In this document: positions 26,192-34,943 of the stretch, in pieces
How positions within the stretch are numbered: the first letter of the stretch is position 1
How the letters are laid out: every line of letters starts with the position of its first letter
From: CAZVWJ01 sp964631325
GTDB taxonomy: Bacteria; T1Sed10-126
Direction: 5' to 3'
Length of the DNA stretch: 64,000 nt
Assembly (NCBI GenBank): GCA_964631325.1
Contig: CAZVWJ010000010.1
Location: forward strand, 1-64,000
Made by a program: the position numbers and the translations under genes
The notes under the pieces: generated by a model
Told to the model about the DNA's origin: nothing
The model's input: the letters and a program-made list of their open reading frames with translations, nothing else
Database searches by the model: none

Positions 26192-26641
26192 ATGGATTCT
26201 GAACATGGTTTTACTTTGATTGAAATACTTGCCGTGATGTTTATCATTGGTCTGCTTGCTACGATCATTGGGGTTCGCTTTATCGGTCGGACTGAGAAAG
26301 CCAAGCAAACTCAGGCGGCCATGCAGATTAAACAACTGCAGAGTGCCCTGGACCAGTTTCATATGGATAATGGTTTTTACCCCTCCACCGAGCAGGGGTT
26401 GAAGGCGCTCGTGGAGAAACCGCAGTCCGGTCGGATCCCGGATAATTATCCGGAACACGGTTATCTGAAACAGCAGTCTGTACCACTTGATCCCTGGGGG
26501 AACGAGTATGTTTATCTTTCTCCTGGTCAGCACGGTGAATACGACCTTTATTCCCTGGGCTCAGACGGTGAACGCGGGGGAGAAGGGACAGCCCGGGATA
26601 TTCAGTCCTGGAATTTAAGCGAAATCCTCCAGCGCCAGTGA
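26192..26641 (+). CDS. gspG: Major pseudopilin GspG
   Basis: GspG is the main subunit of the T2SS pseudopilus. The ATG at 26192 has AAGGAG eight bases upstream, better placed than the GTG at 26183. A short leader ends in G before FTLIEILAVMFIIGLL, the prepilin-peptidase site and N-terminal helix with Glu at +5. The C-terminal domain contains DNGFYPSTEQGLKAL and DPWGNEYVYLSPG, both standard GspG blocks with calcium-site residues near the end. The length of 149 residues is usual. The stop overlaps the gspH GTG start. Confidence 0.95.
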   Translation: MDSEHGFTLIEILAVMFIIGLLATIIGVRFIGRTEKAKQTQAAMQIKQLQSALDQFHMDNGFYPSTEQGLKALVEKPQSGRIPDNYPEHGYLKQQSVPLDPWGNEYVYLSPGQHGEYDLYSLGSDGERGGEGTARDIQSWNLSEILQRQ

Positions 26642-27084
26642 GCAATTTATCGATTTTGGGTAGGACCTCCGGCTTCACTCTGCTTGAGATAATGGCCGTG
26701 TTGTTCGTCATCTCTTTATTTGTTGGTATCGTTGCGGCTAATTTTGACCTGTTTGGACTGCAGGCAGAAAATGAGCTGGAACAGTTTCTGGCCACTTTTA
26801 GATCAGCCCAGTGGCTTGCCGTCAATTCCGGTCAGCCGGTTCAGGCCCATTTTTCCCCAAAAAATGATCTGGTTGAATTTAAACGGGACGGTGAAATTGA
26901 GGATAAGTTTAAATTCGCCAGCCTCGAGCTGGAACAGCCCGAAAATAAATTTGTGGTGAAAATGGTCCCGACAAATATAACCGGTCCTAAAAAAATAAAT
27001 CTCTCTGCCCGGACTGTTCGATATCGTCTTGTTCCGGATCGTATTTTTGGTCTCCAACGTCAAATACAATCAGATGATCTTTGA
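26638..27084 (+). CDS. gspH: Minor pseudopilin GspH
   Basis: The start is GTG at 26638, overlapping the gspG stop. A prepilin leader ends in G before FTLLEIMAVLFVISLF (about residue 12). The rest is a short beta-rich domain with an ELEQFLATFRSAQWLAV helix typical of GspH/FimT. At 148 residues it is of normal size. Its position after gspG supports the assignment. Confidence 0.85.
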   Translation: MSNLSILGRTSGFTLLEIMAVLFVISLFVGIVAANFDLFGLQAENELEQFLATFRSAQWLAVNSGQPVQAHFSPKNDLVEFKRDGEIEDKFKFASLELEQPENKFVVKMVPTNITGPKKINLSARTVRYRLVPDRIFGLQRQIQSDDL

Positions 27085-27087
27085 CTT

Positions 27088-27435
27088 ATGCAGGGGATAA
27101 CCGGACAGTTAATTTCAACCCGGTTTAAAAAGTTTGCCGGTGAGCCCGGTTATTTACTCCTGGAGGTTTTGTTTGGTTTGACTCTGTTTAGCGGCCTTGC
27201 CCTGGTCACCCTGGGTATTTTGAGAAATACAACCGCTTCTCTCTCATCCACGCCCGGTGATTTTCAGGAAATTGTCCGCAAACTGAGGCAGAACCCTAAC
27301 TATCATCGAAAAACTCCGCACTTGAATGTAATTGACCGCCGGCAGAAAAAACATGGAACCTGGCTCGTTTATCGCTGGACTCCACCCCGCTCTGAACCTC
27401 TTGAAATCCCGTTATACCAATCAAAAAATGAATAA
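27088..27435 (+). CDS. gspI: Minor pseudopilin GspI-like protein
   Basis: The N-terminal region is longer than usual (about 20 residues) before a G-YLLLEVLFGLTLFSG prepilin-like segment. The processing site reads EPG/Y rather than the common G/FTLLE. The protein is short (115 residues), as GspI usually is. It lies between gspH and gspJ and overlaps gspJ by eight bases; assignment as GspI rests on this order and the helix. Confidence 0.75.
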   Translation: MQGITGQLISTRFKKFAGEPGYLLLEVLFGLTLFSGLALVTLGILRNTTASLSSTPGDFQEIVRKLRQNPNYHRKTPHLNVIDRRQKKHGTWLVYRWTPPRSEPLEIPLYQSKNE

Positions 27436-28081
27436 AGTCTGGCGTAATTCCGGCGGAAAAATATTGTCTTCAAGAGATGGTTTTACCCTGCTTGAATTGC
27501 TGGCCGGGATTGCCGTGGGCAGTCTTTTGCTGGTCTTTGTCTTCCAACTGCTTACTTACCTGACTGCGGCTCGCAGTCACCTCAAGAACAGGGGCCTTGA
27601 TCACCATCGCCGGCAGGTGCTGTGGACGATTCTCAACCGGGATTTGACCAGCCTTCCCGTGGGTAAACGGGAACTGCAGGGAACAAAAAATAAACTGTCG
27701 TTTATTACCGTGGTTCCGGAGTCCGACCGGCACCTTCAGTTGCAGACCAAGGTTCAATATACTGTGGAGCCGGCCTCTAAAGGCCAGAAATTGTATCGGC
27801 GCTGGAAATGGGTGGATCTTCACGACGATTATCAGGCAAAAGAACTGCTTGCCCGGGGCAAGGAGATATATTTTCATTATTCTGCCAAACCGGCCAAATG
27901 GGTTTCCTCTATAGCTGAACTCAAGCGGTCCCCCCGCTCCGTTCGTCTGCAGATAGATGAACAGGAATTACTTGTGGATTGCCTGCACAATCAGTCGGAC
28001 AGTGGCGTTATTGCTGCTCCCGCCCGCTATTCTCATAATTTTATTTCTCCTGGCGGGAGGCGGATAACTCTCAATGGTTAA
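27428..28081 (+). CDS. gspJ: Minor pseudopilin GspJ
   Basis: I use the ATG at 27428, which overlaps the gspI stop; an upstream frame to 27332 has no prepilin sense. The leader ends in DG before FTLLELLAGIAVGSLLLVF. The body (about 40-215) is rich in beta strands, consistent with GspJ. The order gspI-gspJ-gspK is conserved, and the stop overlaps the gspK start by eight bases. Confidence 0.82.
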   Translation: MNKVWRNSGGKILSSRDGFTLLELLAGIAVGSLLLVFVFQLLTYLTAARSHLKNRGLDHHRRQVLWTILNRDLTSLPVGKRELQGTKNKLSFITVVPESDRHLQLQTKVQYTVEPASKGQKLYRRWKWVDLHDDYQAKELLARGKEIYFHYSAKPAKWVSSIAELKRSPRSVRLQIDEQELLVDCLHNQSDSGVIAAPARYSHNFISPGGRRITLNG

Positions 28082-29018
28082 TCGGTCCTCTGTTAATTTT
28101 TTGAAGCGTTTGGCCGGTAAATCTAAACGCGAAAAAGGGTTTGCCCTTGTTACCGTTCTTCTCGTTGCCGCCGTCGTTTCTTTTATTGGCCTCGTTTTTA
28201 TTGCCTATGGCCGCTGGCAGAACCGGCTGGCCGGCTACCGGTTCCGGCGCTATAAATTAAACCAGGCCTACCGGTATCTTGAAGCGGAATTACTTTCGCG
28301 CCTTCATAAGAAGTTAAAAGAGCAGGGGGGAACCGTTACGGAACCGCCTGAAATTACCCGAAAATTGCCGCCGGGAATTGAAACCCGGGGGACTGTAAAA
28401 GTTTTAAACGGGAAAATTAATTTAAATTTGTTAAACTGGGCCGGTGTGGCCGGAAAAATTCGGCCCGTGGTTGAGAAACTATTTGTTACCCTGGGCTATC
28501 CCCGGCGAGGGGTAGATGAAATCGTCAACTGGATTGAACCGGCCGGTGAACTTGGAGCTGATCGTGCTTCAAAATATAGCAGTTACGGGTATTCCAGTCC
28601 GGGGCGCCGGCTTTATCAACTGGATGAGCTGGAGCTGATTTCCGGCTTCCGACAGGTCGGGATAAATTTTGCTTTTCGCCGTATTTTTACAGTTCACGGC
28701 AGTGGGAATTTAAACCTTCTCCACCTGGAAAGAACTCACTGGCGCCTCCTGAGAAACGTTTTCCCCCGGCGCTTACCTTCGGCTCCCGCGGGTGCTTTCC
28801 AGGACCGAGAAAAGTTAAAAAAATTCCTCAAGCAGGAACAGGTCTGGAAACGAATCAAGAATAAACTTCCCGTGGTTCAACTCCGCGACGATTCGTTTTA
28901 TCTGGATTTTGAACTCCAGGCGGCCGGCGTAAAACGCCGCCTGCGAACAGTTTACCGTTATCACCACAAGCAGGATAAGTTTGAACTTATCTCCCGCTTT
29001 TATCAATTAACCGGGTGA
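28074..29018 (+). CDS. gspK: Minor pseudopilin GspK
   Basis: GspK caps the pseudopilus tip. A basic leader and the KG/FALVTVLLVAAVVSFIG segment mark the prepilin start. The family feature GKINLNLLNWAG lies near residue 118, followed by a helical domain containing DEIVNWIEP near 150 and the YQLDELELISG block near 185. At 314 residues the length is standard. The omptin-like gene begins seven bases downstream, so it is probably in the same transcript. Confidence 0.9.
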   Translation: MVNRSSVNFLKRLAGKSKREKGFALVTVLLVAAVVSFIGLVFIAYGRWQNRLAGYRFRRYKLNQAYRYLEAELLSRLHKKLKEQGGTVTEPPEITRKLPPGIETRGTVKVLNGKINLNLLNWAGVAGKIRPVVEKLFVTLGYPRRGVDEIVNWIEPAGELGADRASKYSSYGYSSPGRRLYQLDELELISGFRQVGINFAFRRIFTVHGSGNLNLLHLERTHWRLLRNVFPRRLPSAPAGAFQDREKLKKFLKQEQVWKRIKNKLPVVQLRDDSFYLDFELQAAGVKRRLRTVYRYHHKQDKFELISRFYQLTG

Positions 29019-29025
29019 ATTTTTT

Positions 29026-30393
29026 ATGGATTTCTCCGCCTCCTCGCCTCTTCGCCCCTCCGCCTCCCCGCCTCTTCGCCACTTCGCCTCTTCGAGTTGT
29101 TCTTTGTTCTTACGGTGTTTCACTCCTTCGCCTTTTCGCCTTGTTGCTTCTTCGATTTCCTCTGCGTCTTTGCGCCTTTGCGTTAATATAGTTGTTTCGG
29201 ATTTGAGAATTTTCGCCTCTTCGCCCCTTCGCCCCTTCGCCTTTTCGCCTCTTCGCCCCTCCGCCTCCCCGCCTCTTCGCCACTCCGCCGCTTCGTCTTC
29301 CCTTCGGTTTCCCAGGCGTTTTGTGTTTTTTGGCTTGCTCATTGTCATGGCTATTTTTTTGTTGTTCCCGGCCTTGTCCCGGGCCGGGGAAGCTAATTTA
29401 ACCTCCTCTGCAACCTCCGCGGCTGAAACTTCAGCCCGGACTCTGCGCCTGCCCGAGCTTAATTCGAATTCCAGTCGGACGGCTAAATATTTTGAACATA
29501 CCTCCCCCCAAAAATTTGTCCAGGGTAGGACCCCGGGGCAAGATTTTTCAGCTTCCCTCGGGAAGTTAGAAGGTGAGATGGAATACCAGATAAAATTTCC
29601 CGCCGGCCGCAGCCGGCTGATCTTCCCGGTTGATAATAACACTTTTGGCTTTAATTTCCGGGGGAGAATACCTGAAGTTGGTCGGACCGGGAAAAATCGC
29701 CTGACCTGGCAGGTTAGCTGGCGCGAGGTTTTAGGTGGTCCGGCCGGCCAGGCTGAGGACTATGACTGGTTGGACAGCGATCCGGCGCCTGATATATACG
29801 GGCGGATGGACTGCGAGTTGGAGACCGGGCGAATTCTGGAGACTAGTTTGTCCTTTGACGTGCAAAGCCAGGAAAATCTCTGGTTGGGAATAACCGGCGG
29901 ATTGCGGCGAGAATATTACCGGCTGAAAAACGATAATGTCTATCAGGAAGATGATAGCGGCAATGTTATTACCACGGATAAGGTGGCAATAATTTATGAA
30001 CGAAAAATGCTTTTTCCTTACTTTGGCTTTGGTATAAACGGTCGCCTGCCGCCGTCAATTGACTTTGCCGGCCGGTTTCTTTTTTCACCGGAAGTTCGGG
30101 TTGAGGATGAGGACGATCACACTCTTCGCAACAAGATCTCCCGGGGCGAAACTTACGGGGACGGAGTTATTCTCAGGGGTCGGCTGACCTATCACCTTTC
30201 CCCGCGGGCCGGGCTCTTATTATCCATAGAAAAGTTGCGAACAGAAGCGGAAGGCCACCAGGATCAATACTGGTATGGCGATGACCCGGGAATCGGCGGC
30301 GACCAGGAGGGCGACAGAATTTCCAACATCCCCCTGGAAACAAAAATGGAACACTCTTCTATCTCCATTGCCCTTCGCTATTACTGGGAATAA
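29026..30393 (+). CDS. Omptin-like outer-membrane protease
   Basis: The frame opens with ATG at 29026, but the first 100 codons are a low-complexity Ser/Pro/Arg stretch. A second signal-peptide-like start (GTG at 29323 or ATG at 29347) precedes GLLIVMAIFLLFPALSRAG, so the mature part may begin there. The rest aligns with the omptin (OmpT/Pla) barrel. Catalytic pair one is DYDW (D245 and D247) and pair two is DDH (D363 and H365), matching the D-x-D-W and D-x-H motifs of OmpT. Strands such as MLFPYFGFGINGRL are barrel-like, and the chain ends in Y-x-W with a terminal aromatic. Omptins cut at dibasic sites on the cell surface. It follows gspK closely. Function is inferred from residues I can align by eye. 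Confidence 0.7.
   Translation: MDFSASSPLRPSASPPLRHFASSSCSLFLRCFTPSPFRLVASSISSASLRLCVNIVVSDLRIFASSPLRPFAFSPLRPSASPPLRHSAASSSLRFPRRFVFFGLLIVMAIFLLFPALSRAGEANLTSSATSAAETSARTLRLPELNSNSSRTAKYFEHTSPQKFVQGRTPGQDFSASLGKLEGEMEYQIKFPAGRSRLIFPVDNNTFGFNFRGRIPEVGRTGKNRLTWQVSWREVLGGPAGQAEDYDWLDSDPAPDIYGRMDCELETGRILETSLSFDVQSQENLWLGITGGLRREYYRLKNDNVYQEDDSGNVITTDKVAIIYERKMLFPYFGFGINGRLPPSIDFAGRFLFSPEVRVEDEDDHTLRNKISRGETYGDGVILRGRLTYHLSPRAGLLLSIEKLRTEAEGHQDQYWYGDDPGIGGDQEGDRISNIPLETKMEHSSISIALRYYWE
29035..29310 (+). repeat. Low-complexity CGCCTCTTCGCC-type repeat tract
   Basis: Short words such as CGCCTCTTCGCC, CGCCCCTTCGCC and CGCCTCCCCGCC recur in two blocks, separated by the string CTTTGCGCCTTTGCG. The tract is open in the frame of the omptin-like gene and gives its Ser/Pro-rich N-terminus. 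It looks like an intergenic minisatellite that has been captured. Confidence 0.7.
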
Positions 30394-30837
30394 ATCTACT
30401 TCAGTTAATTCAAACCACAAAAACTTATGAACGAACTGTTGTTGCCCTGGCGTACGCAGGGCCGAGTCAGGAGAGTAGATCAAGCTTGCTCCGGCATTTT
30501 AGTGTAAAATATACATTGTCTGTCATTGCCGGGCTTAATCCGGCAATCCATTAAGAGAATGTCATTCCGGGGCTTGCCCCCGGAATCCATTTTTAAAAGT
30601 TTTGAATTCTTCGCGTTCGCGAAATGCAAATCGCGTGTTTCCGGCGCTTCGTGTCTCCATTCGGAATGACATTGAGATTTTAGTAGATAGTTCTGATTGA
30701 TACTTGGATTTTAAGTTGGTTTATGAGATATTATTGATTACTGGGATTTGGAGATTCTTTTCTGGCAGGATTCAGTTTGAGGCGTGATCATAGTAAGACT
30801 ATAGGTCTGTATTTAATTTTTTGGTGCCGGCTGCTGT
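30394..30837. repeat. REP-like intergenic region
   Basis: Three repeat types are visible. GCCCTGGCGTACGCAGGGC (about 30448-30466) is a palindrome. GCCGGGCTTAATCCGGC (about 30528-30544) and CATTCCGGGG facing CCCCGGAAT (about 30561-30584) are hairpins of the same class as those at 10.7, 49.5 and 51.6 kb. GCGTTCGCGAA near 30608 is a further dyad. No gene is seen. Confidence 0.55.
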
Positions 30838-30876
30838 TTGAGTGGTTACGGAATAAATCCGCGGAGGTTTTTTGAT

Positions 30877-32304
30877 ATGGGTAAATTTCGATTGAAACAA
30901 TTGTCCAAGATAAGAGAAAAATCATGCCGGGTTATCTTGCTTTTTACGGCAGTTTTTTTGGTTCTATTCTCCGAATCTGTAGTGGCTCAGAGTATCTCTC
31001 CTTCGCCGGTTAAGAATGTCGATATTATTAAAGGCCGGCAGACAACCACTTATACTGGAATTTACGTGGATATAGAAGATGAAACTATTTACGGGGGCGG
31101 TTTTGCCCGAGAATGGGGAAAAACCAGTAAAACCGGGTTTGGCTATGCTGGCAGTTTTGCCAGTGGCTCAGGCATTCATGCCGGTCTTGGTTTTTTTAAC
31201 GTCAAGCGAAACATTGATAAATATCTTGGTTCACTGGGCCGTTCAAAACAATTTGACGTGGTTGCATTTGGTGGGGGAGGAGCACTTTGGTTGACCGGAG
31301 ATTATTCGGATTTTTTTCCGCTTGGGACCGGTGGTGTGATGGCTGAAATCCCTGTTACAGCTAATAAACAGGCAAAACTTCAACCGTTTCTATATGGTTC
31401 GCTTGCCATAGGTGCGGAAAGTTCATTTTCAGTCTCCTATGGTTTTGATTTTCGGGTTGCCGGGTTTAGTTTGAGTGCAACACTTAATTCAGCAAGCGAA
31501 AACGCTGACGTTTACCGGCTCAGTTATACTACCACTACTGAAGATATATTTGGTAGTGAGAAAAAATCAGTTAGTATGCAGGATAATAGAAAATCGGGAC
31601 CACAAGAAGAGAAAATCCGGGAGCCAAAAACACCTGATAAAGATAAAAAGGATGGGGGAGAAGAAGGAAAAACTACAGAGAACATCGAAAAGAAGGGAAG
31701 TAAATCAAAATTACCTGACTTAGATGCTTCAGAGGAAAATGAATCTGCCGACGCACCACCTCTGATAAAGCCGTCGGTGGACTGGAAAAAGATTTTAGCC
31801 CGGGGGAAAAAGCAGTTGAAAAAGCGGAAGTTTGAAAAAGCCCGAAAGTCATTTTCGAAAGTGAATGAGTTAAGACCCGGCCATGTAAATACCCTGATTT
31901 ATCTTGGTGTTACAGAAAGTAAAATGGGGGAGCTGGAGAAAGCAGTAGGACGAATGGAAAAAGTCCTGGAACTTGATCCCGGTAACCAGGTGGCCCGGCG
32001 TAACCTGGAAAAATTGAAGGCTTCACTTGAGAACAAGCAGAAAAAACAGGAGCCAAAAGCCGACTGGAAAAAGCTATATAAACGCGCTAAAGAACAGTAT
32101 CAGCGTCAACGTTATGAGAAAGCACGCAAATTATTTCTTCGGGTTAAGAAACAAAACCCGAAGCATGTGAATAATTTAATCTGGCTCGGGATTACGGAAT
32201 ACAAGCTGGATCATATAGAACGGGCAAAATCCCTCATGAACAGGGTTTTAAAACTGGATCCGGACAATCAATTCGCCCGTAAAAACCTTGAAAGGATGAA
32301 ATGA
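30877..32304 (+). CDS. Exported protein with N-terminal barrel-like domain and C-terminal TPRs
   Basis: The ATG at 30877 follows GGAGG by 11 bases. A signal peptide (about 15-38) is followed by a Gly-rich, alternating beta region (about 45-215) like a small outer-membrane domain or lipocalin-like sheet. A charged Lys/Glu linker (about 225-290) leads to two near-identical modules, each beginning DWKK and spanning two TPR-like helices (about 300-385 and 395-475). They differ by point changes, suggesting an internal duplication. I do not recognise the family. The downstream gap contains AT-rich repeats, so it is probably monocistronic. Confidence 0.7.
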   Translation: MGKFRLKQLSKIREKSCRVILLFTAVFLVLFSESVVAQSISPSPVKNVDIIKGRQTTTYTGIYVDIEDETIYGGGFAREWGKTSKTGFGYAGSFASGSGIHAGLGFFNVKRNIDKYLGSLGRSKQFDVVAFGGGGALWLTGDYSDFFPLGTGGVMAEIPVTANKQAKLQPFLYGSLAIGAESSFSVSYGFDFRVAGFSLSATLNSASENADVYRLSYTTTTEDIFGSEKKSVSMQDNRKSGPQEEKIREPKTPDKDKKDGGEEGKTTENIEKKGSKSKLPDLDASEENESADAPPLIKPSVDWKKILARGKKQLKKRKFEKARKSFSKVNELRPGHVNTLIYLGVTESKMGELEKAVGRMEKVLELDPGNQVARRNLEKLKASLENKQKKQEPKADWKKLYKRAKEQYQRQRYEKARKLFLRVKKQNPKHVNNLIWLGITEYKLDHIERAKSLMNRVLKLDPDNQFARKNLERMK

Positions 32305-32638
32305 ATCGTTTTGAAGTTGTGTTTTGTATTGTCGTCTAAAAATGGTATAATTCTTTTTCGTGGTGATTTGGGGCGTATTGCGGCCACGTTAAACAATTAG
32401 CTAAAAAGCCGCTTTGCTTGCCGGTAAAGCTGACTTTTTAGTTCGATTTATGATCCTCTAATTTTCCATCCGCATATTCCCCCACCACTTTTGGATATTT
32501 CACCAAGACAATTTTTCATCCACCTGTGCAATTGCGCAATTGCGCAATTGCGCGGATACGCAAATTTAGTAGGTTAATGTAGAATATATAGTGTAAATTA
32601 GCAGTTTAAATTTTTTGGGAAGGTCGGTGGTTTTAGTT
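32305..32638. other. Intergenic region with tandem repeat and possible terminator
   Basis: An AAAAAG...CTTTTT dyad at about 32400-32450 could end transcription of the gene before. A GCAATT tandem repeat (GCAATTGC) occurs four times at about 32528-32552. I looked for an S-box or SAM riboswitch ahead of metY and saw none. Confidence 0.4.
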
Positions 32639-33928
32639 ATGAACGAAGATTCACGCGGTTTTGATACGGACGCTCTGCACGGGGGACACACGCCTGATTC
32701 AGACACTCATTCCCGGGCGGTGCCCATCTATCAGACTACTTCTTACACTTTCGAGGATACCCAGCACGCGGCGGATTTGTTTGCCCTGGAGGAAGAGGGA
32801 TATATCTATACCCGGCTTCAGAATCCGACCACCGAGGTGTTGGAGAAACGGGTGGCAAAATTAGAAGGCGGGCTCGGCGCAGTTGCTTTCTCCAGCGGCA
32901 TGGGCGCCATCAACGCGGCCTGCTTGACTCTAATGTCCTCCGGTGATCACATAGTATCAACCAGTGGGCTCTACGGGGGAACTTACACGTTGTTCAGCCA
33001 GACTTTTCCGAATAAGTTTGGAATTGATGTTTCCATAACTGAGTCCGATGAGCCGGCTGAGTTTGAGAAACAAATCAAGGAGAACACGAAGTTAATTTAC
33101 CTGGAGACGATAAGTAATCCCCGGCTGACCGTCCCCGATTTTGAAGCTATCACTGAAATGGCTCACAAGCATGACCTTCCGGTGATGGTCGACAACACGA
33201 TGGCTTCGCCGGCCCTCTGTCGTCCCTTCGAACACGGGGCGGATATTGTCGTTCATTCCCTGACTAAATATCTGGGCGGCCACGGAAACAGTATTGGCGG
33301 GATCATCGTGGACAGCGGTGAATTTGACTGGGAAGCCAGCGGCCGGTTCGATGAGCTGGTTGATCCGGATCCCGCTTATCACGGTATGAGTTTCACCGAG
33401 CAATTTGGCGAGGAAGCTTATCTTGCCAGGGCCAGAACGCGAATCCTGCGGGACCTGGGCAGTTGTCTCAGTCCGGCTAACGCGTTTTTGATTATCCAGG
33501 GAATAGAGACTCTTTCCCTGCGCATGGAAAGACACTGTGAGAATGCCCGCCGGGTGGCGGAATATCTCGCCGCCCACGAGATGGTTAACTGGGTTACCTA
33601 TCCCGGCCTGGAAGAACACGAGACGCATGAATTAGCCGGCCGCTACCTGGACTCCGGATACGGAGGCATGGTTGGTTTTGGGATCAGCGGTGGCCTGCAA
33701 GCAGGCAAAGATTTCATTAATAACCTCGAGCTAATCAGTCACCTGGCCAACATCGGAGACGCCCGGACCCTGGCGATTCATCCGGCCAGCACCACCCATC
33801 AACAGCTCAGTGAAGAGGAACAGCGTCAATCCGGTGTTACCCCGGATTTCATCCGGCTGTCAGTTGGGATCGAAAACGTAGAGGATATTCTCGCGGATCT
33901 AGATCGCGGCCTGCAGGCTGCTAACTAG
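32639..33928 (+). CDS. metY: O-acetylhomoserine sulfhydrylase (aminocarboxypropyltransferase)
   Basis: MetY is a pyridoxal-phosphate enzyme that joins sulfide to O-acetylhomoserine to give homocysteine. The protein opens with GFDTDALHGG and carries TTSYTFEDTQHAADLFALE near residue 30. The Schiff-base lysine is in HSLTKYLGGHGN (about 200). The C-terminal block LAIHPASTTHQQLSEEEQ is typical of this class. The start ATG at 32639 is preceded by GGTGG at eight bases. At about 429 residues it is full length. metX and metW are encoded 1-3 kb downstream, so the methionine pathway is clustered. Confidence 0.95.
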   Translation: MNEDSRGFDTDALHGGHTPDSDTHSRAVPIYQTTSYTFEDTQHAADLFALEEEGYIYTRLQNPTTEVLEKRVAKLEGGLGAVAFSSGMGAINAACLTLMSSGDHIVSTSGLYGGTYTLFSQTFPNKFGIDVSITESDEPAEFEKQIKENTKLIYLETISNPRLTVPDFEAITEMAHKHDLPVMVDNTMASPALCRPFEHGADIVVHSLTKYLGGHGNSIGGIIVDSGEFDWEASGRFDELVDPDPAYHGMSFTEQFGEEAYLARARTRILRDLGSCLSPANAFLIIQGIETLSLRMERHCENARRVAEYLAAHEMVNWVTYPGLEEHETHELAGRYLDSGYGGMVGFGISGGLQAGKDFINNLELISHLANIGDARTLAIHPASTTHQQLSEEEQRQSGVTPDFIRLSVGIENVEDILADLDRGLQAAN

Positions 33929-33948
33929 CAAATCCGGAGGCCAGGGCA

Positions 33949-34608
33949 ATCAAGCGAAAAGGACTTGAAGAATTAGAGCGGAATCTACCGGCCACTCCCG
34001 GTATCCTGGGGAAGGAGGAGTATTACTTTAATTCCGCGGTTTGTGTGTTGCTCGTAGAAAAAGAGGACGGGTTTAATTTTTTGTTTGAACAGCGGGCCCC
34101 CGGAGTTGAGCAGGGCGGGGAAATTTGTTTTCCCGGTGGCCGTTTTCACCCGGAAAAGGATGAAAATTACCGGGAGACTGCCCTGCGGGAAACAGTGGAA
34201 GAACTGGGAGTAAGGCGAGCTAAATTGTCGGTAATCGGCCAGATGGATACGATAGTGGCGCCGATGGGCGCGACGATTGACAGTTTTGTTACTGTTTTGC
34301 CGCCCGAGCAATTGGAAGAGCTGGAACCAGAAAAGACCGAGGTGGCCGAAACATTTACTGTCCCGGTGGAGTATTTTGAGGAGACAGAACCGGAAATATA
34401 CGATGTGAAACTGGAAGTTAAACCGACCCATGAAGATGAAGCGGGAAACCGGGAAGTGTTGTTGCCGGCCCGGGAATTAGGTCTGCCGGAACGTTATCAC
34501 AAGCCGTGGGGCGGCAAAAAATACAATATTTATATTTATCGAGCCCGAAAACATGTAATCTGGGGAATCACGGCCCAGCTAATTCGCGAATTTTTAAGTT
34601 ATATCTAA
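33949..34608 (+). CDS. Nudix hydrolase (CoA pyrophosphatase-like) with an ATC start
   Basis: The Nudix box lies as GGRFHPEKDENYRETALRET followed by VEELG (about residues 62-86). CoA pyrophosphatases of the NUDT7/YeaB group have FPGG before the box, as here. The conserved N-terminal strand SAVCVLLVEKEDG begins upstream of the first TTG at 34045. The frame is open back to 33925 with no ATG, GTG or TTG. An ATC at 33949 has CGGAGG eight bases upstream and gives a full family-length protein of about 219 residues. I therefore read ATC as the likely start. It sits between metY and metX and may share their transcript. Confidence 0.78.
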   Translation: MKRKGLEELERNLPATPGILGKEEYYFNSAVCVLLVEKEDGFNFLFEQRAPGVEQGGEICFPGGRFHPEKDENYRETALRETVEELGVRRAKLSVIGQMDTIVAPMGATIDSFVTVLPPEQLEELEPEKTEVAETFTVPVEYFEETEPEIYDVKLEVKPTHEDEAGNREVLLPARELGLPERYHKPWGGKKYNIYIYRARKHVIWGITAQLIREFLSYI

Positions 34609-34928
34609 CCTGATTAATTCGCGACGGTCGTGCTGTCGAGAATTAATCACCCGGAGGGACGCATTCAATCGAGCCCCGGTTAGCAACTAATAATGCTTGG
34701 ACAATATTAAATCATATCTTATGAGTTACGCATAAATGTTTTTGTTACTCGATTGAAGGCGTGGTTAGTCCAGCCCACAAATCGGTAAAAAGTTAAAGTT
34801 GAATTATACTATGTATCTTGAATTGTCAGTATTACAACTTGATTTAAGTGCAAATATTGATTTGAGTGCTGTATCGTAGATACGAATTATTCATGGAAAA
34901 TTTATTTTTCGTGAATAATTCGGACTAA
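34606..34928 (+). repeat. Family B structured element, copy 3 (diverged)
   Basis: It begins at the Nudix stop and ends at GGACTAA just before the metX leader. The hairpin AATTCGCGACGG/CTGTCGAGAATT and the helix ACGCATTCAATCGAG/CTCGATTGAAGGCGT keep pairing with changed bases compared with copy 2. The terminal hairpin uses GAATTATTCA and TGAATAATTC. Confidence 0.8.
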
Positions 34929-34943
34929 AAAGTAGGTGAACAG

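Noticed and set aside
29007..29642. Minus-strand frame of 211 codons opposite the repeat tract
   Set aside because: It is low-complexity translation of the minisatellite and has no family resemblance.
32305..32638. Possible SAM riboswitch ahead of metY
   Set aside because: No S-box or SAM-II/III consensus could be found; only AT-rich repeats and one dyad are present.
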